Assembly: GCA_964620555.1 (NCBI GenBank)
Contig: CAZUGZ010000002.1
Span: 1 to 64,000 of the forward strand
Origin: JAPOQD01 sp964620555
GTDB lineage: Bacteria > Pseudomonadota > Gammaproteobacteria > Pseudomonadales > Halieaceae
DNA: 64,000 nucleotides
Reading direction: 5' to 3'
Below, piece by piece: positions 1 through 7,063 of this stretch. A model generated the notes under the pieces. It was not told the DNA's origin and did not search any database. It was given only the letters and a program-made list of their open reading frames with translations. A program made the position numbers and the translations under genes. Every line of letters starts with the position of its first letter. Position 1 is the first letter of the stretch.

Positions 1-360
1 GCCAGCAGGCTGCGGCAACTGCGTGACAATCGGGATATGTGTGTCGCCCTTCGCAGAGGCTACCATAGTCTTGGGCTGCATTTGCAAAGCTTCATAGAAT
101 TGTCAATATCCGGCCGCCCCGCCGAAGACATAGCGGACGAACTCGCGAAAGTATCCGCCATCAAATCCATTGTCATTTTGTTCGGAAAACCCGAGCTTAT
201 GCTTGTGGTTTTCACCCCCGATCACGAAGCACTGGTTGAGCTGATCGAAAATGACATTCAAGCGGTCGACGGTATCGACAACGCAGAAGTAAACATTGTC
301 CTCGACGTACGAAAGGTAAGATTGGGCTATGCCGACCTCAAAGCAGAATATAGCAATTGA
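1..360 (+). CDS. Lrp/AsnC-family transcriptional regulator, C-terminal part (5' end outside window)
   Basis: The frame is open from base 1 and closes at TGA 358-360, so the gene begins before the window. The first residues read like the end of a winged helix-turn-helix (SRLRQLRDN), followed by an alpha/beta ligand-binding (RAM/AsnC) domain of about 85 residues. Lrp/AsnC proteins are dimeric or octameric DNA-binding regulators, often of amino-acid metabolism. An ATG at 37 lies inside the domain and is not a plausible start. The 3' end overlaps the next regulator by 32 bases, so the two are translationally linked. Base composition is less G+C-rich than the genes after 2.7 kb. The effector cannot be told from sequence. 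Confidence 0.75.
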   Translation, partial: ASRLRQLRDNRDMCVALRRGYHSLGLHLQSFIELSISGRPAEDIADELAKVSAIKSIVILFGKPELMLVVFTPDHEALVELIENDIQAVDGIDNAEVNIVLDVRKVRLGYADLKAEYSN

Positions 361-820
361 CGAACTCGACGAAGCCATCATTGCTGAATTTCAGCAAGAT
401 GGCCGCCAGAGCAATCGGGATGTAGCTCGTAAGCTCAACATCTCGGAAGGTTCAGTTCGGACACGATTGAAACGACTCCAGGAGAGCGGAGCCGTGTACT
501 TTGACCTTATCACCGATGTCACTAGCCAGGGCATAGGGTACGGCGCTTACCTGAGAATGGCAGTCTCTCCAAAATATCTGAAACAAACTTTGGCTGTCGC
601 AGAAAATATCGAAGAGATAGTGTTCCTCACTGTGACCGCCGGACGATACAACGTTACTGGAAGCATCAACGCAACGAACCGCCAAAAAGCCGTCGACGCC
701 ATAGACAAAAACCTCAGAATACTTCCAGGAATTACCAAACTCCAAATATTACCCACTATCCACAGAACTAAGCACACCTATCTCGAAACAGTAGCACCAG
801 CGCATATCAGGAAGACTTAA
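329..820 (+). CDS. Lrp/AsnC-family transcriptional regulator
   Basis: This 163-residue protein has the full Lrp/AsnC layout: an N-terminal winged helix-turn-helix at about residues 12-60 (DVARKLNISEGSVRTRLKRL) and a C-terminal RAM domain at about 70-150. Its length is usual for the family. It starts inside the end of the preceding Lrp-like gene (32-base overlap), which suggests a co-translated pair that may form hetero-oligomers; that pairing is inference. Codon use is more A+T-rich than the backbone genes, as in the rest of bases 1-2400. The next 240 bases hold a repeat element and a promoter rather than a target operon, so the regulated genes are probably upstream of the window. Confidence 0.85.
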   Translation: MPTSKQNIAIDELDEAIIAEFQQDGRQSNRDVARKLNISEGSVRTRLKRLQESGAVYFDLITDVTSQGIGYGAYLRMAVSPKYLKQTLAVAENIEEIVFLTVTAGRYNVTGSINATNRQKAVDAIDKNLRILPGITKLQILPTIHRTKHTYLETVAPAHIRKT

Positions 821-832
821 ATCCCCCTGATG

Positions 833-929
833 ACCTGCCCCCACCAACGAATACAGGTTGTCAGTTAGGGTCCAGTTTAAGCCAATTCCTAACTTAAACA
901 CCGGACTCGGTTCAGGGGGGCAGGTCAAA
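833..929. repeat. 97-bp element with 12-bp perfect inverted ends (insertion-sequence-end-like)
   Basis: Bases 833-844 read TGACCTGCCCCC, and 918-929 are the exact reverse complement, giving a 97-bp segment that begins with TG and ends with CA. Ends of this form are typical of IS3-type insertion sequences, and the segment is far too short to hold a transposase, so it looks like a non-autonomous (MITE-like) element or a deletion remnant. No target-site duplication is visible in the flanks. The inverted repeat is seen directly; the family assignment is inference. Confidence 0.55.
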
Positions 930-1004
930 ACACACTGCATTTCTTGCCTGCAACCATATTACAATTTACCGATTTCAAGCATTGTATTTTAACGAATAAT
1001 AATG

Positions 1005-1034
1005 TTACATAATACCGAATAAAGGCACTATAAT
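1005..1034 (+). promoter_or_regulatory. Probable sigma-70 promoter of the DUF4143 ATPase gene
   Basis: A perfect -10 hexamer TATAAT lies at 1029-1034, 30 bases before the ATG at 1064, inside an AT-rich stretch (about 950-1063) that contrasts with the surroundings. The -35 is weak; the best-placed hexamer is TTACAT at 1005-1010 with an 18-base spacer. Confidence 0.45.
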
Positions 1035-1063
1035 CGGCCGTATTTAGTCAGTGGACACTAAAC

Positions 1064-2314
1064 ATGACTTATCGACCCAGAATCGCCGACGCAGAGCTTG
1101 CCACGAGACTTACGTCCACTGGGGCGGTAGTCATAGAGGGGCCGAAAGCCTGTGGTAAAACTGAGACCGCGCGCCAGTTCGCAGCCAGCGAGGTACTGCT
1201 GGATATGGACGATAATGCCAGGCAAGCGCTCGCCATCGAGCCAAGGCTGGTGCTCGACGGCAAGACTCCACGGCTAATCGATGAATGGCAGATAGAGCCG
1301 ACGATCTGGAATCACATACGCCGGACAGTGGACGAGCGCGGCTTGCCGGGCCAATTCATCCTGACGGGTTCTGCCGTACCGGCAGACGACATCACGCGGC
1401 ATACGGGTGCCGGGCGTCTCACCCGACTGCGGTTGCGTCCGATGTCACTTTTCGAAACCGGCCATGCCACAGGCACTGCATCGGTGGGCGATTGTCTCTC
1501 CGGATTATTTGAGCATTGCCCGGATCCCGGACTTTCGATCGGCGATATTGTGGAACGAATCGCCGTGGGAGGCTGGCCTGCGCATCAGGTACTGGAGGTC
1601 GGGCAGGCGCTGCAACGGGCACGGGATTACATGGAAGAGATCACTCGTGTGGACATCAATCGTTTGGATGGGGGCAGGCGCGATCCTTTCAAGGTGACCC
1701 GTGTTACCCAGTCCCTTGCTCGCAACGTGGCCACGCCGGTGGCGACCCGTTCACTTGCGACCGACGCGGGAGGTTCCGACGGAGCGCTGGAAGACGAAAC
1801 CGTGCGCGGATATCTCGATGCGCTGGAGCGATTGATGATTGTCGAAGATCAACCGGCCTGGGCGCCGCATCTACGATCGAAGTCCATCCTGCGTAGCGCC
1901 GCCAAACGGCATTTTGTCGATCCCTCGCTGGCTGTGGCGGCTCTGCGGGCCACGCCGGAACGTCTTCTGAAGGACATGAACCTGCTGGGCCTGCTGTTCG
2001 AGTCCGTGGTGGTGAGAGACCTCCGTGTTTATGCGCAGGCGAACGACGCCAGGGTACTTCATTACCGGGACAACACGGGCCTGGAAGTCGATGCCATCAT
2101 TGAAACAGCCGACGGCCGTTGGGCCGCACTGGAAATCAAGCTCGGTACCGGACAGGTTGATGACGCAGCCAGCAATCTGCTGAAATTTGCCGATCGAGTG
2201 GATACACGTAAATGCGGTGAGCCCGCGCTGCTCGGGGTCATTATCGGCACGGGGTATGGCTACCTTCGCGAGGATGGTGTGGCTGTCGTGCCAGTTGGCG
2301 CGCTGGGAGTGTAA
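1064..2314 (+). CDS. P-loop ATPase with C-terminal DUF4143 domain
   Basis: This 416-residue protein matches the AAA-ATPase/DUF4143 family. A Walker A motif GPKACGKT lies near residues 26-33, a DEW segment follows that resembles Walker B (RLIDEWQ), and a sensor-like GSA and GAGR region comes next. The C-terminal third carries the DUF4143 region ending in LEVDAII and ALEIKLG, which has the D...E-x-K arrangement of PD-(D/E)xK nuclease-like folds. Members are widespread, often on mobile DNA, and their cellular role is not established. It stands alone with its own AT-rich promoter and is followed by the tRNA-Asp gene in the opposite direction. Its position between an IS-like element and a tRNA suggests transfer. 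Confidence 0.85.
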   Translation: MTYRPRIADAELATRLTSTGAVVIEGPKACGKTETARQFAASEVLLDMDDNARQALAIEPRLVLDGKTPRLIDEWQIEPTIWNHIRRTVDERGLPGQFILTGSAVPADDITRHTGAGRLTRLRLRPMSLFETGHATGTASVGDCLSGLFEHCPDPGLSIGDIVERIAVGGWPAHQVLEVGQALQRARDYMEEITRVDINRLDGGRRDPFKVTRVTQSLARNVATPVATRSLATDAGGSDGALEDETVRGYLDALERLMIVEDQPAWAPHLRSKSILRSAAKRHFVDPSLAVAALRATPERLLKDMNLLGLLFESVVVRDLRVYAQANDARVLHYRDNTGLEVDAIIETADGRWAALEIKLGTGQVDDAASNLLKFADRVDTRKCGEPALLGVIIGTGYGYLREDGVAVVPVGALGV

Positions 2315-2432
2315 GTACGCATTCAACAGCTTCTGTGTGGCTATTGTGCCACCAGGGCAAACCTGGAACTTGATACAGACTTTCTTGAAAGACAAAAATC
2401 AGCGTAGCTAATTGATTTTTATCGAAAGAAAA

Positions 2433-2509
2433 TGGCGGACCGGACGGGGCTCGAACCCGCGACCTCCGGCGTGACAGGCCGGCATTCTAACCAACTGAAC
2501 TACCGGTCC
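2433..2509 (-). tRNA. tRNA-Asp (anticodon GTC), CCA encoded
   Basis: The reverse strand folds as a 77-base tRNA: acceptor GGACCGG pairs with CCGGTCC, discriminator G, and the encoded CCA is at 2433-2435. The anticodon loop CTGTCAC gives GTC, and the T loop GTTCGAG is standard. It is the second gene of a Val-Asp operon. Its 3' end marks the boundary with the lower-G+C region to the left. Confidence 0.97.
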
Positions 2510-2537
2510 GACGGCAGCATTCCGGGCTCTGGGCGAA

Positions 2538-2613
2538 TGGTGGGTGGTGACGGGCTCGAACCGCCGACCCTCTGCTTGTAAGGCAGATGCTCTCCCAACT
2601 GAGCTAACCACCC
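2538..2613 (-). tRNA. tRNA-Val (anticodon TAC), CCA encoded
   Basis: The reverse strand gives a 76-base tRNA with acceptor GGGTGGT/ACCACCC, discriminator A and encoded CCA at 2538-2540. The anticodon loop CTTACAA gives TAC, and the T loop GTTCGAG is standard. It is the first gene of the Val-Asp tRNA operon, 28 bases before tRNA-Asp. Confidence 0.97.
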
Positions 2614-2632
2614 CGGAATTCCAGGAACGCGG

Positions 2633-2660
2633 ATTCTACAGACTTGCCATTCACTGTCAA
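2633..2660 (-). promoter_or_regulatory. Promoter of the tRNA-Val/tRNA-Asp operon
   Basis: On the minus strand a perfect -35 TTGACA (2655-2660) is followed by a 16-base spacer and a -10 TAGAAT (2633-2638), then a C+G-rich discriminator (CCGCG) before the tRNA-Val 5' end at 2613. A G+C-rich discriminator is the usual mark of stringently controlled stable-RNA promoters. Confidence 0.8.
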
Positions 2661-2745
2661 TCTCACCGGACCGGGTTTCCCCGACCCGCTCCGGCAAACG
2701 ATTCCTGCAATGGGGGTTGCATCCACCGGGGTGACCGGGCGGAAT

Positions 2746-3075
2746 TCAATGCAGGGTGGGTTGCTGCTCTGCCATGATCAGCGCCTGCATTTGCCGGCCC
2801 AGCATGATCACCTCTCCGAACTGGCGTTCGTTGCCGTCCTCGGTGTATTCAAACTGGTACAGGCGCCACACCCGCCAGCGCCCCTGGTGATCGCGGCTCA
2901 GGGACAGACGCCGGCCGCTGACGGTTTGATCCAACAGTTGCACACCCTGTTCCAGACAGGCCCGCCGGGCAGCTTGCAGAGCCAGTTCACGCACCCGCAA
3001 GGTTGCCAGAAACCAGTTGGCGGCAAACAATATTCCCAACAATAACAACAGGTTGCCCAGGGATCCGGCAAACAT
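2746..3075 (-). CDS. DUF3301 domain-containing protein
   Basis: This 109-residue protein has one N-terminal membrane helix (about residues 6-25, GNLLLLLGILFAANWF), then a cytoplasmic or periplasmic basic segment with RARRACLEQGVQLLDQTV and a C-terminal strand-rich part. That pattern is the DUF3301 family of gammaproteobacteria, whose function is unknown. It lies 34 bases downstream of the thioesterase gene on the same strand, so the two are probably co-transcribed. No catalytic motif is visible. Confidence 0.8.
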   Translation of the reverse strand: MFAGSLGNLLLLLGILFAANWFLATLRVRELALQAARRACLEQGVQLLDQTVSGRRLSLSRDHQGRWRVWRLYQFEYTEDGNERQFGEVIMLGRQMQALIMAEQQPTLH

Positions 3076-3109
3076 CAGGGGAGCCGCCGCCGAATCATGT
3101 CAACCGCTT

Positions 3110-3517
3110 TCAGGCATCTTTCCTGAGGCGGCGAACCACCGACTGGAAAGTCATTACCAGGCGCTCCTCCACCAGCAGTTCACCGCGTACGAAAGTCAGG
3201 GTACCGCCGCGGCGCACCACCTCTCCCCGGCCTTCCACCCAATCTCCCTGCTTTGCGGCAGAGATGAATTCACTGCTGAAACTGACGGTGGTGCAATTTT
3301 CCCTGACCCCGGACAGGGCCAGCATGGTGACCACGTCGTCGGCAAAACACATCAGTACGCCACCGTGTACGGTACCGATGGCGTTACAGTGGTGGGCTTC
3401 GGCGGCAAAGCCCAGCAACAGTCCCTGGGCGGTCTTGCGATAATAGAAGGGGCCGATATGATCCACGGCCGGACTGAGACCAAAAAGGCTCCGGTAACCC
3501 TCGGGAGCGTCGCTCAT
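3110..3517 (-). CDS. PaaI-type hotdog-fold thioesterase
   Basis: The protein has the hotdog thioesterase signature NAIGTVHGGVLMCFADD, in which HGG and the following acidic residue form the acyl-CoA thioester hydrolysis site of the PaaI/YdiI group. At about 135 residues it is a single-domain member of normal length. ATG at 3517 follows a GGAAGG stretch; an in-frame GTG at 3538 would add seven residues. It probably hydrolyses acyl- or aryl-CoA thioesters in the cytoplasm, with substrate unknown. It precedes the DUF3301 gene on the same strand. The opposite-strand lipoprotein gene begins about 200 bases to the right, so the two are divergently transcribed. Confidence 0.85.
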   Translation of the reverse strand: MSDAPEGYRSLFGLSPAVDHIGPFYYRKTAQGLLLGFAAEAHHCNAIGTVHGGVLMCFADDVVTMLALSGVRENCTTVSFSSEFISAAKQGDWVEGRGEVVRRGGTLTFVRGELLVEERLVMTFQSVVRRLRKDA

Positions 3518-3723
3518 GAGCCTTCCCGGCGCAGGCACCCGCCTTCGGGGCCGGGGCCAGGCGTGGCGGCCACCACCGCCCCGGATTCAGCATGGGAAGG
3601 ATCATCGATTTGCATGGCGGATCACTTTTTCGATATTGCAGTGCGTACCCTTTCACTTGCTCCGGGCGTTGTCAATCCATACGGGTCTGCTACCATGGGC
3701 GACCTCCGCCGCCGAGAGTTGCC

Positions 3724-4494
3724 ATGATCAGACTTGTCTCTGCCCTGCCGGCCCTGGTGCTGTTGACCTGTTGCGCCACCGCGCCCTCCTACAATCCCAC
3801 GGTCTTTCCGTTCGAGATCGACCGCGAATTGCTGTCCTCTGCACCATTGCAGCGGGTGGTCATCGCCAGTGTCAGTCTTGGTGGACCGACCCGCAGTTAT
3901 CTGCAGGGTGCGGAGCAACGTATCGACCAGGAGGTGGCCGACTATTTGCGTGCTCACGCCTACCAGGTAGTGCCCCAGCGCCGCTTCCAGCAGGAATGGA
4001 AACGGGCGGTGCGCGTATACGGCAACCCCGTGGACCCGACCAGCGGCAGAGTCAATCAGAAAACCTTCACCCTGGTGCTGGTCAGCGTGCGCGATGCGCT
4101 GCTCGAAAATGACGCGGTGGACGCCATTGTCTTTACCGATGTGATCGAGAAGGACATCGCCTTTTCCGGTGGCCTCCAGCACACGGCCCGCTGGGATGGG
4201 GTGGCCCGCAAACCCAGCCTGCAGGGCCCTGGTCAGGGCGTCTCCACCGCATTTGACTGGAATCAGAGCGCCAAGGGCACCTCGCTGTGGATCAACGTCT
4301 ATAACATGGACCTGCAGCGGGTCTTCAGCTCCATGGGTGGGCTGGATGCCACCGAAGCCATTGACACCCGTTCCTCCAGTGGCGCCTTCGTGCGCCGCCG
4401 CAACATTCTGGAAAACGAGAAATTCATCACCGAGGGGGTGGAACTGGCCTTTCACCCCCTGATCGAAATGGGCAATTACCCCGGCAATCAGTAG
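3724..4494 (+). CDS. Probable lipoprotein of unknown function
   Basis: The chosen ATG at 3724 gives a 256-residue protein whose first residues (MIRLVSALPALVLLTCCA) form a short signal peptide with cysteines at a plausible lipobox, so an outer-membrane lipoprotein is likely. The frame stays open upstream to 3592, but that part lies before the signal peptide. The mature part begins with a strand-helix pattern (RVVIASVSLGG) and a segment VADYLRAHAYQVVPQRRF reminiscent of envelope proteins such as the GNA1162/CsgG groups. That similarity is only an impression, and I do not recognise the family. Its 3' end overlaps the end of the convergent hupE-like gene by seven bases. Confidence 0.7.
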   Translation: MIRLVSALPALVLLTCCATAPSYNPTVFPFEIDRELLSSAPLQRVVIASVSLGGPTRSYLQGAEQRIDQEVADYLRAHAYQVVPQRRFQQEWKRAVRVYGNPVDPTSGRVNQKTFTLVLVSVRDALLENDAVDAIVFTDVIEKDIAFSGGLQHTARWDGVARKPSLQGPGQGVSTAFDWNQSAKGTSLWINVYNMDLQRVFSSMGGLDATEAIDTRSSSGAFVRRRNILENEKFITEGVELAFHPLIEMGNYPGNQ

Positions 4495-5495
4495 TAGGGC
4501 ACGGGCCCCAACAACTCCAGGCCCCGTTCGATACACCAAAACACCGACAGGGTGCCCAGCGCGTATACCGGCAGCGGCAACAGGCGAAATTGCCACTGCC
4601 CCAGGTAGCTCCTGAGCCACCACCAGCTTCCCCACAGGGTAAAGATAAAGGCCAATTGTCCCAGTTCGATACCGACGTTGAAAAACAGCAGCGCCAGGGG
4701 CAATTCCGTTGCCGGTAGCCCGACTTCGGCCAGGGCGCCGGCAAAGCCCATGCCGTGCAACAGGCCAAAACCGCCGGCCAGCCACCAGGGATAATTGTGC
4801 AGCAGGCTCCGCTTGTTGCTGCGCGCCAGTTCCAGCGCCAAAACCAGGATACTGATGGCAATGGCAAACTCGACCAGTGCCACCGGAAACTCGAAATAGC
4901 CCAGGGTCACCAGAGACAGGGTAATCGAGTGCCCGATTGTGAACGAGGTGATGGTCCAGACCAGTCGCGTGCCACCGCCCACCAGCAGCAGCAGGCCAAA
5001 GACGAATAACAGGTGATCAAAGCCGCCCCAGATGTGGCTCATGCCCAACCAGGTGTACTCCCTGATTACGGTGACCGCGCTGGGTTCGGCAGGCACGGTG
5101 AACTCGCTCTGCCCTTCACTGAGCAGCGCCTGGTGGAAACTGCCGTCCAGATTTTCCAGGGAAAACAGCACCGAGGACTGATTTTCCGCCAGGCCGCGCA
5201 CCGCCACCGCAGAGCCCACCAGACCCGAGGCGCAGTGCATGCGCCATTGCCGGACCAGGCCAGTGCCCTCCAACTCGCCGGCGCCGCCTTCCAGGGCCGC
5301 GCAGTGGTCGGGGAATACAGGTCGCAGTGGCACCGGGGAACTGGCCTGCGCCGGAGTTTTCCAGACTACGCTGTATTGCCGGTCCGCGATTTCAAACAAA
5401 TGCAACAGCGAGGGCGCAAAGCGGTGGGCCTGCACTTCCGCGGCCAACAACAGCAGGGGCAGCACCAGCAACAACCGTCGTGGGAACGGGCTCAC
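4488..5495 (-). CDS. HupE/UreJ-type membrane protein
   Basis: The protein of 335 residues starts at GTG 5495, which overlaps the TGA of the upstream PPIase gene as GTGA; an apparent N-terminal extension to 5825 is only a shadow of that gene. It has a signal peptide (RRLLLVLPLLLLAAEVQA), a soluble domain of about 170 residues, then five or six membrane helices. The helical part contains SHIWGGFDHLLFVFGLL and FTIGHSITLS, the conserved histidine-bearing HupE/UreJ-2 signature. HupE/UreJ proteins are linked to nickel or other metal transport; this long form with an N-terminal periplasmic domain is poorly characterised. Last gene of the fabY operon. Confidence 0.85.
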   Translation of the reverse strand: MSPFPRRLLLVLPLLLLAAEVQAHRFAPSLLHLFEIADRQYSVVWKTPAQASSPVPLRPVFPDHCAALEGGAGELEGTGLVRQWRMHCASGLVGSAVAVRGLAENQSSVLFSLENLDGSFHQALLSEGQSEFTVPAEPSAVTVIREYTWLGMSHIWGGFDHLLFVFGLLLLVGGGTRLVWTITSFTIGHSITLSLVTLGYFEFPVALVEFAIAISILVLALELARSNKRSLLHNYPWWLAGGFGLLHGMGFAGALAEVGLPATELPLALLFFNVGIELGQLAFIFTLWGSWWWLRSYLGQWQFRLLPLPVYALGTLSVFWCIERGLELLGPVPYY

Positions 5496-6451
5496 AATAC
5501 CACCTGGTAGTGCTGTCTGAGCCGGTCGATGGCAGAGCGCAGCGCCAGTTGCCGGCGTTCCAGCAACATCTCCCGCTCCAGTTGCTCCCGCACTTCTTCC
5601 AGAAGGGCATCCCGCGCCGCTTCGACCTCTTCCATCCACACCAGGTGCAGGCCATAGGTGGAACGCACCGGACCCAGCCAGGTCTGCGCCCTGGGCTGCG
5701 ATTGTTGCAGACCATTCACGAAATCGGCGCCGAAATAGCGGGCCACCTGTTGTGGACTGAGGGAGTTGAAGCGGTAGCCCGGCAGAAAGGGGGAACCCTG
5801 TTGCCGGGCCCGTGGCGCGTTCCATTGCCGGGCCCGTATCTGTTCGAGCAGGGCAGCCGCCTCGTGGGCGCGGTCCCAGTTGAGGTAGACGTGCTCAAAA
5901 CTGTAGCGGGGAGGGTGGCGCAGGGCCGCGGCCTGCTCCTCGAAACGCCGTTGAAGGTCCTCCTCAGTGGGCCGGGGAATGACACTACCCGCAGTCAGTA
6001 GCTGCTCCATGGCCTGGATCAGACGCCGCTTCACCACTTCGTCACCCAGGTGCAGTTCCATGCGCAGGGCATCCCGATACAACTCCTGGTCGGTTCTGTC
6101 CTCACCCATGCGCAGAAAACGCATGTTTCTGATCAGCCGCTGACGCACCACGGCATCATAGCGGTGTATTTCCAGGCGCAGTGCTTCCTGAAACAGCATA
6201 TCCCGGTCCAATTCGGCACGCACCAGTCTTTCCAGTTGCGGCGGGTCTACGGCCCGTCCGGCGATGCCGTACCACTGGCGTTGCAGGTTTTCAATCCGGG
6301 CCGGCGCCAAAGGCCCCACCACCGGCAGGGCCGGCGGGTTCAGCCAACGCAGCAACAGGAACAGGCAACTGCCGAGCAGCAGAAAGTGCAGCCAGGGACG
6401 CTTCAGCAGTTTCAACACAGCGGACGGAGACGGGCCGGCATATTGCGTCAA
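5492..6451 (-). CDS. Membrane-anchored PpiC/SurA-type peptidyl-prolyl isomerase
   Basis: The 319-residue protein has one membrane helix near residues 20-36 (WLHFLLLGSCLFLLLRW), a helical chaperone-like region, and a C-terminal parvulin-like domain (about 175-285). That domain contains RYSFEHVYLNW and a GPVRSTYGLHLVWMEE segment, the latter matching the conserved GxHL end of parvulins. It probably acts on periplasmic proteins. The gene overlaps the nitroreductase upstream (ATGA) and the HupE-like gene downstream (GTGA), each by four bases, so the three are translationally coupled. The HupE pairing is recurrent in gammaproteobacteria to my knowledge, which suggests the isomerase folds or inserts HupE; that is inference. 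Confidence 0.8.
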   Translation of the reverse strand: MTQYAGPSPSAVLKLLKRPWLHFLLLGSCLFLLLRWLNPPALPVVGPLAPARIENLQRQWYGIAGRAVDPPQLERLVRAELDRDMLFQEALRLEIHRYDAVVRQRLIRNMRFLRMGEDRTDQELYRDALRMELHLGDEVVKRRLIQAMEQLLTAGSVIPRPTEEDLQRRFEEQAAALRHPPRYSFEHVYLNWDRAHEAAALLEQIRARQWNAPRARQQGSPFLPGYRFNSLSPQQVARYFGADFVNGLQQSQPRAQTWLGPVRSTYGLHLVWMEEVEAARDALLEEVREQLEREMLLERRQLALRSAIDRLRQHYQVVL

Positions 6452-7053
6452 CTGCCCGGTCGATTCCAGTGGCGCACGTAGCGGCCCGGTTCTCTATCCG
6501 GCAGCGACTTGGCAGCCCCGTCACGGCTGCCAAAATACAGGAATCCCACGATTTCTTCGTGGTCCTGCAAACCCAGGGCAGCGGTCACCCGGGGGTTGCG
6601 GGCAAAACTGCCGGTACGCCAGATACCTGCATAGCCCTGTGCCTCCGCCGCCAGCAACATGGCGTACGCGGCGCAACCGGCGGAAATGAGCTGCTCCTCC
6701 CGGGGCACCTTGGGATGCTCGGTAAGTGCACACACCACGGTCACCAGCAGCGGAGCTCGCAGTGCTTTGTGCCGGGCCTTGCGGCGCGCCGCCAAAGGGG
6801 CCTCGGGGTCGCTGTCCAGCAGGGCCAACTCGAATACCTTGCCCAGTTCCCGCAGCCCCTGGTCTTCCACCACCACGAAACGCCAGGGTTGCAGCCAGGC
6901 GTGATCCGGGGCGCGCAATGCCGCCCGGAACATTTCCCGTCGCGCCTGTTCATCGGGCGCCGGTCCGCACAGACGCGGGGCCGAATTGCGCAGTTGCAGT
7001 TGCCTCAGCACATCTTTTTTCACGGACGCGTCGGCGGGCCGGGTCACCCGCAA
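6448..7053 (-). CDS. Nitroreductase-family FMN oxidoreductase (YdjA-like)
   Basis: The protein of about 200 residues has the nitroreductase fold features RNSAPRL near the N-terminus, APDHAWLQPWRFVVV (FMN and substrate region) and a C-terminal EEIVGFLYFG strand, close to the minimal YdjA type. These flavoproteins use NAD(P)H to reduce nitro or quinone-like compounds, and the physiological substrate is unknown. The longest frame starts at TTG 7053; an in-frame GTG at 7023 is an alternative, so the start is uncertain. It follows fabY by only ten bases and overlaps the PPIase start by four, making it the second gene of a four-gene operon. Confidence 0.85.
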   Translation of the reverse strand: MRVTRPADASVKKDVLRQLQLRNSAPRLCGPAPDEQARREMFRAALRAPDHAWLQPWRFVVVEDQGLRELGKVFELALLDSDPEAPLAARRKARHKALRAPLLVTVVCALTEHPKVPREEQLISAGCAAYAMLLAAEAQGYAGIWRTGSFARNPRVTAALGLQDHEEIVGFLYFGSRDGAAKSLPDREPGRYVRHWNRPGS

Positions 7054-7063
7054 CTCTCACAGC

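Noticed and set aside
1..820. Siroheme decarboxylase (AhbAB/NirDL) identity for the Lrp-like pair
   Set aside because: Those enzymes are also paired Lrp-fold proteins, but here both show ordinary DNA-binding helix-turn-helix sequence and lack the conserved decarboxylase motifs, and no heme genes are nearby.
4488..5825. A longer HupE-like protein of 445 residues
   Set aside because: The first 110 codons lie inside the PPIase gene, and the GTG at 5495 gives a clean signal peptide and a GTGA overlap.
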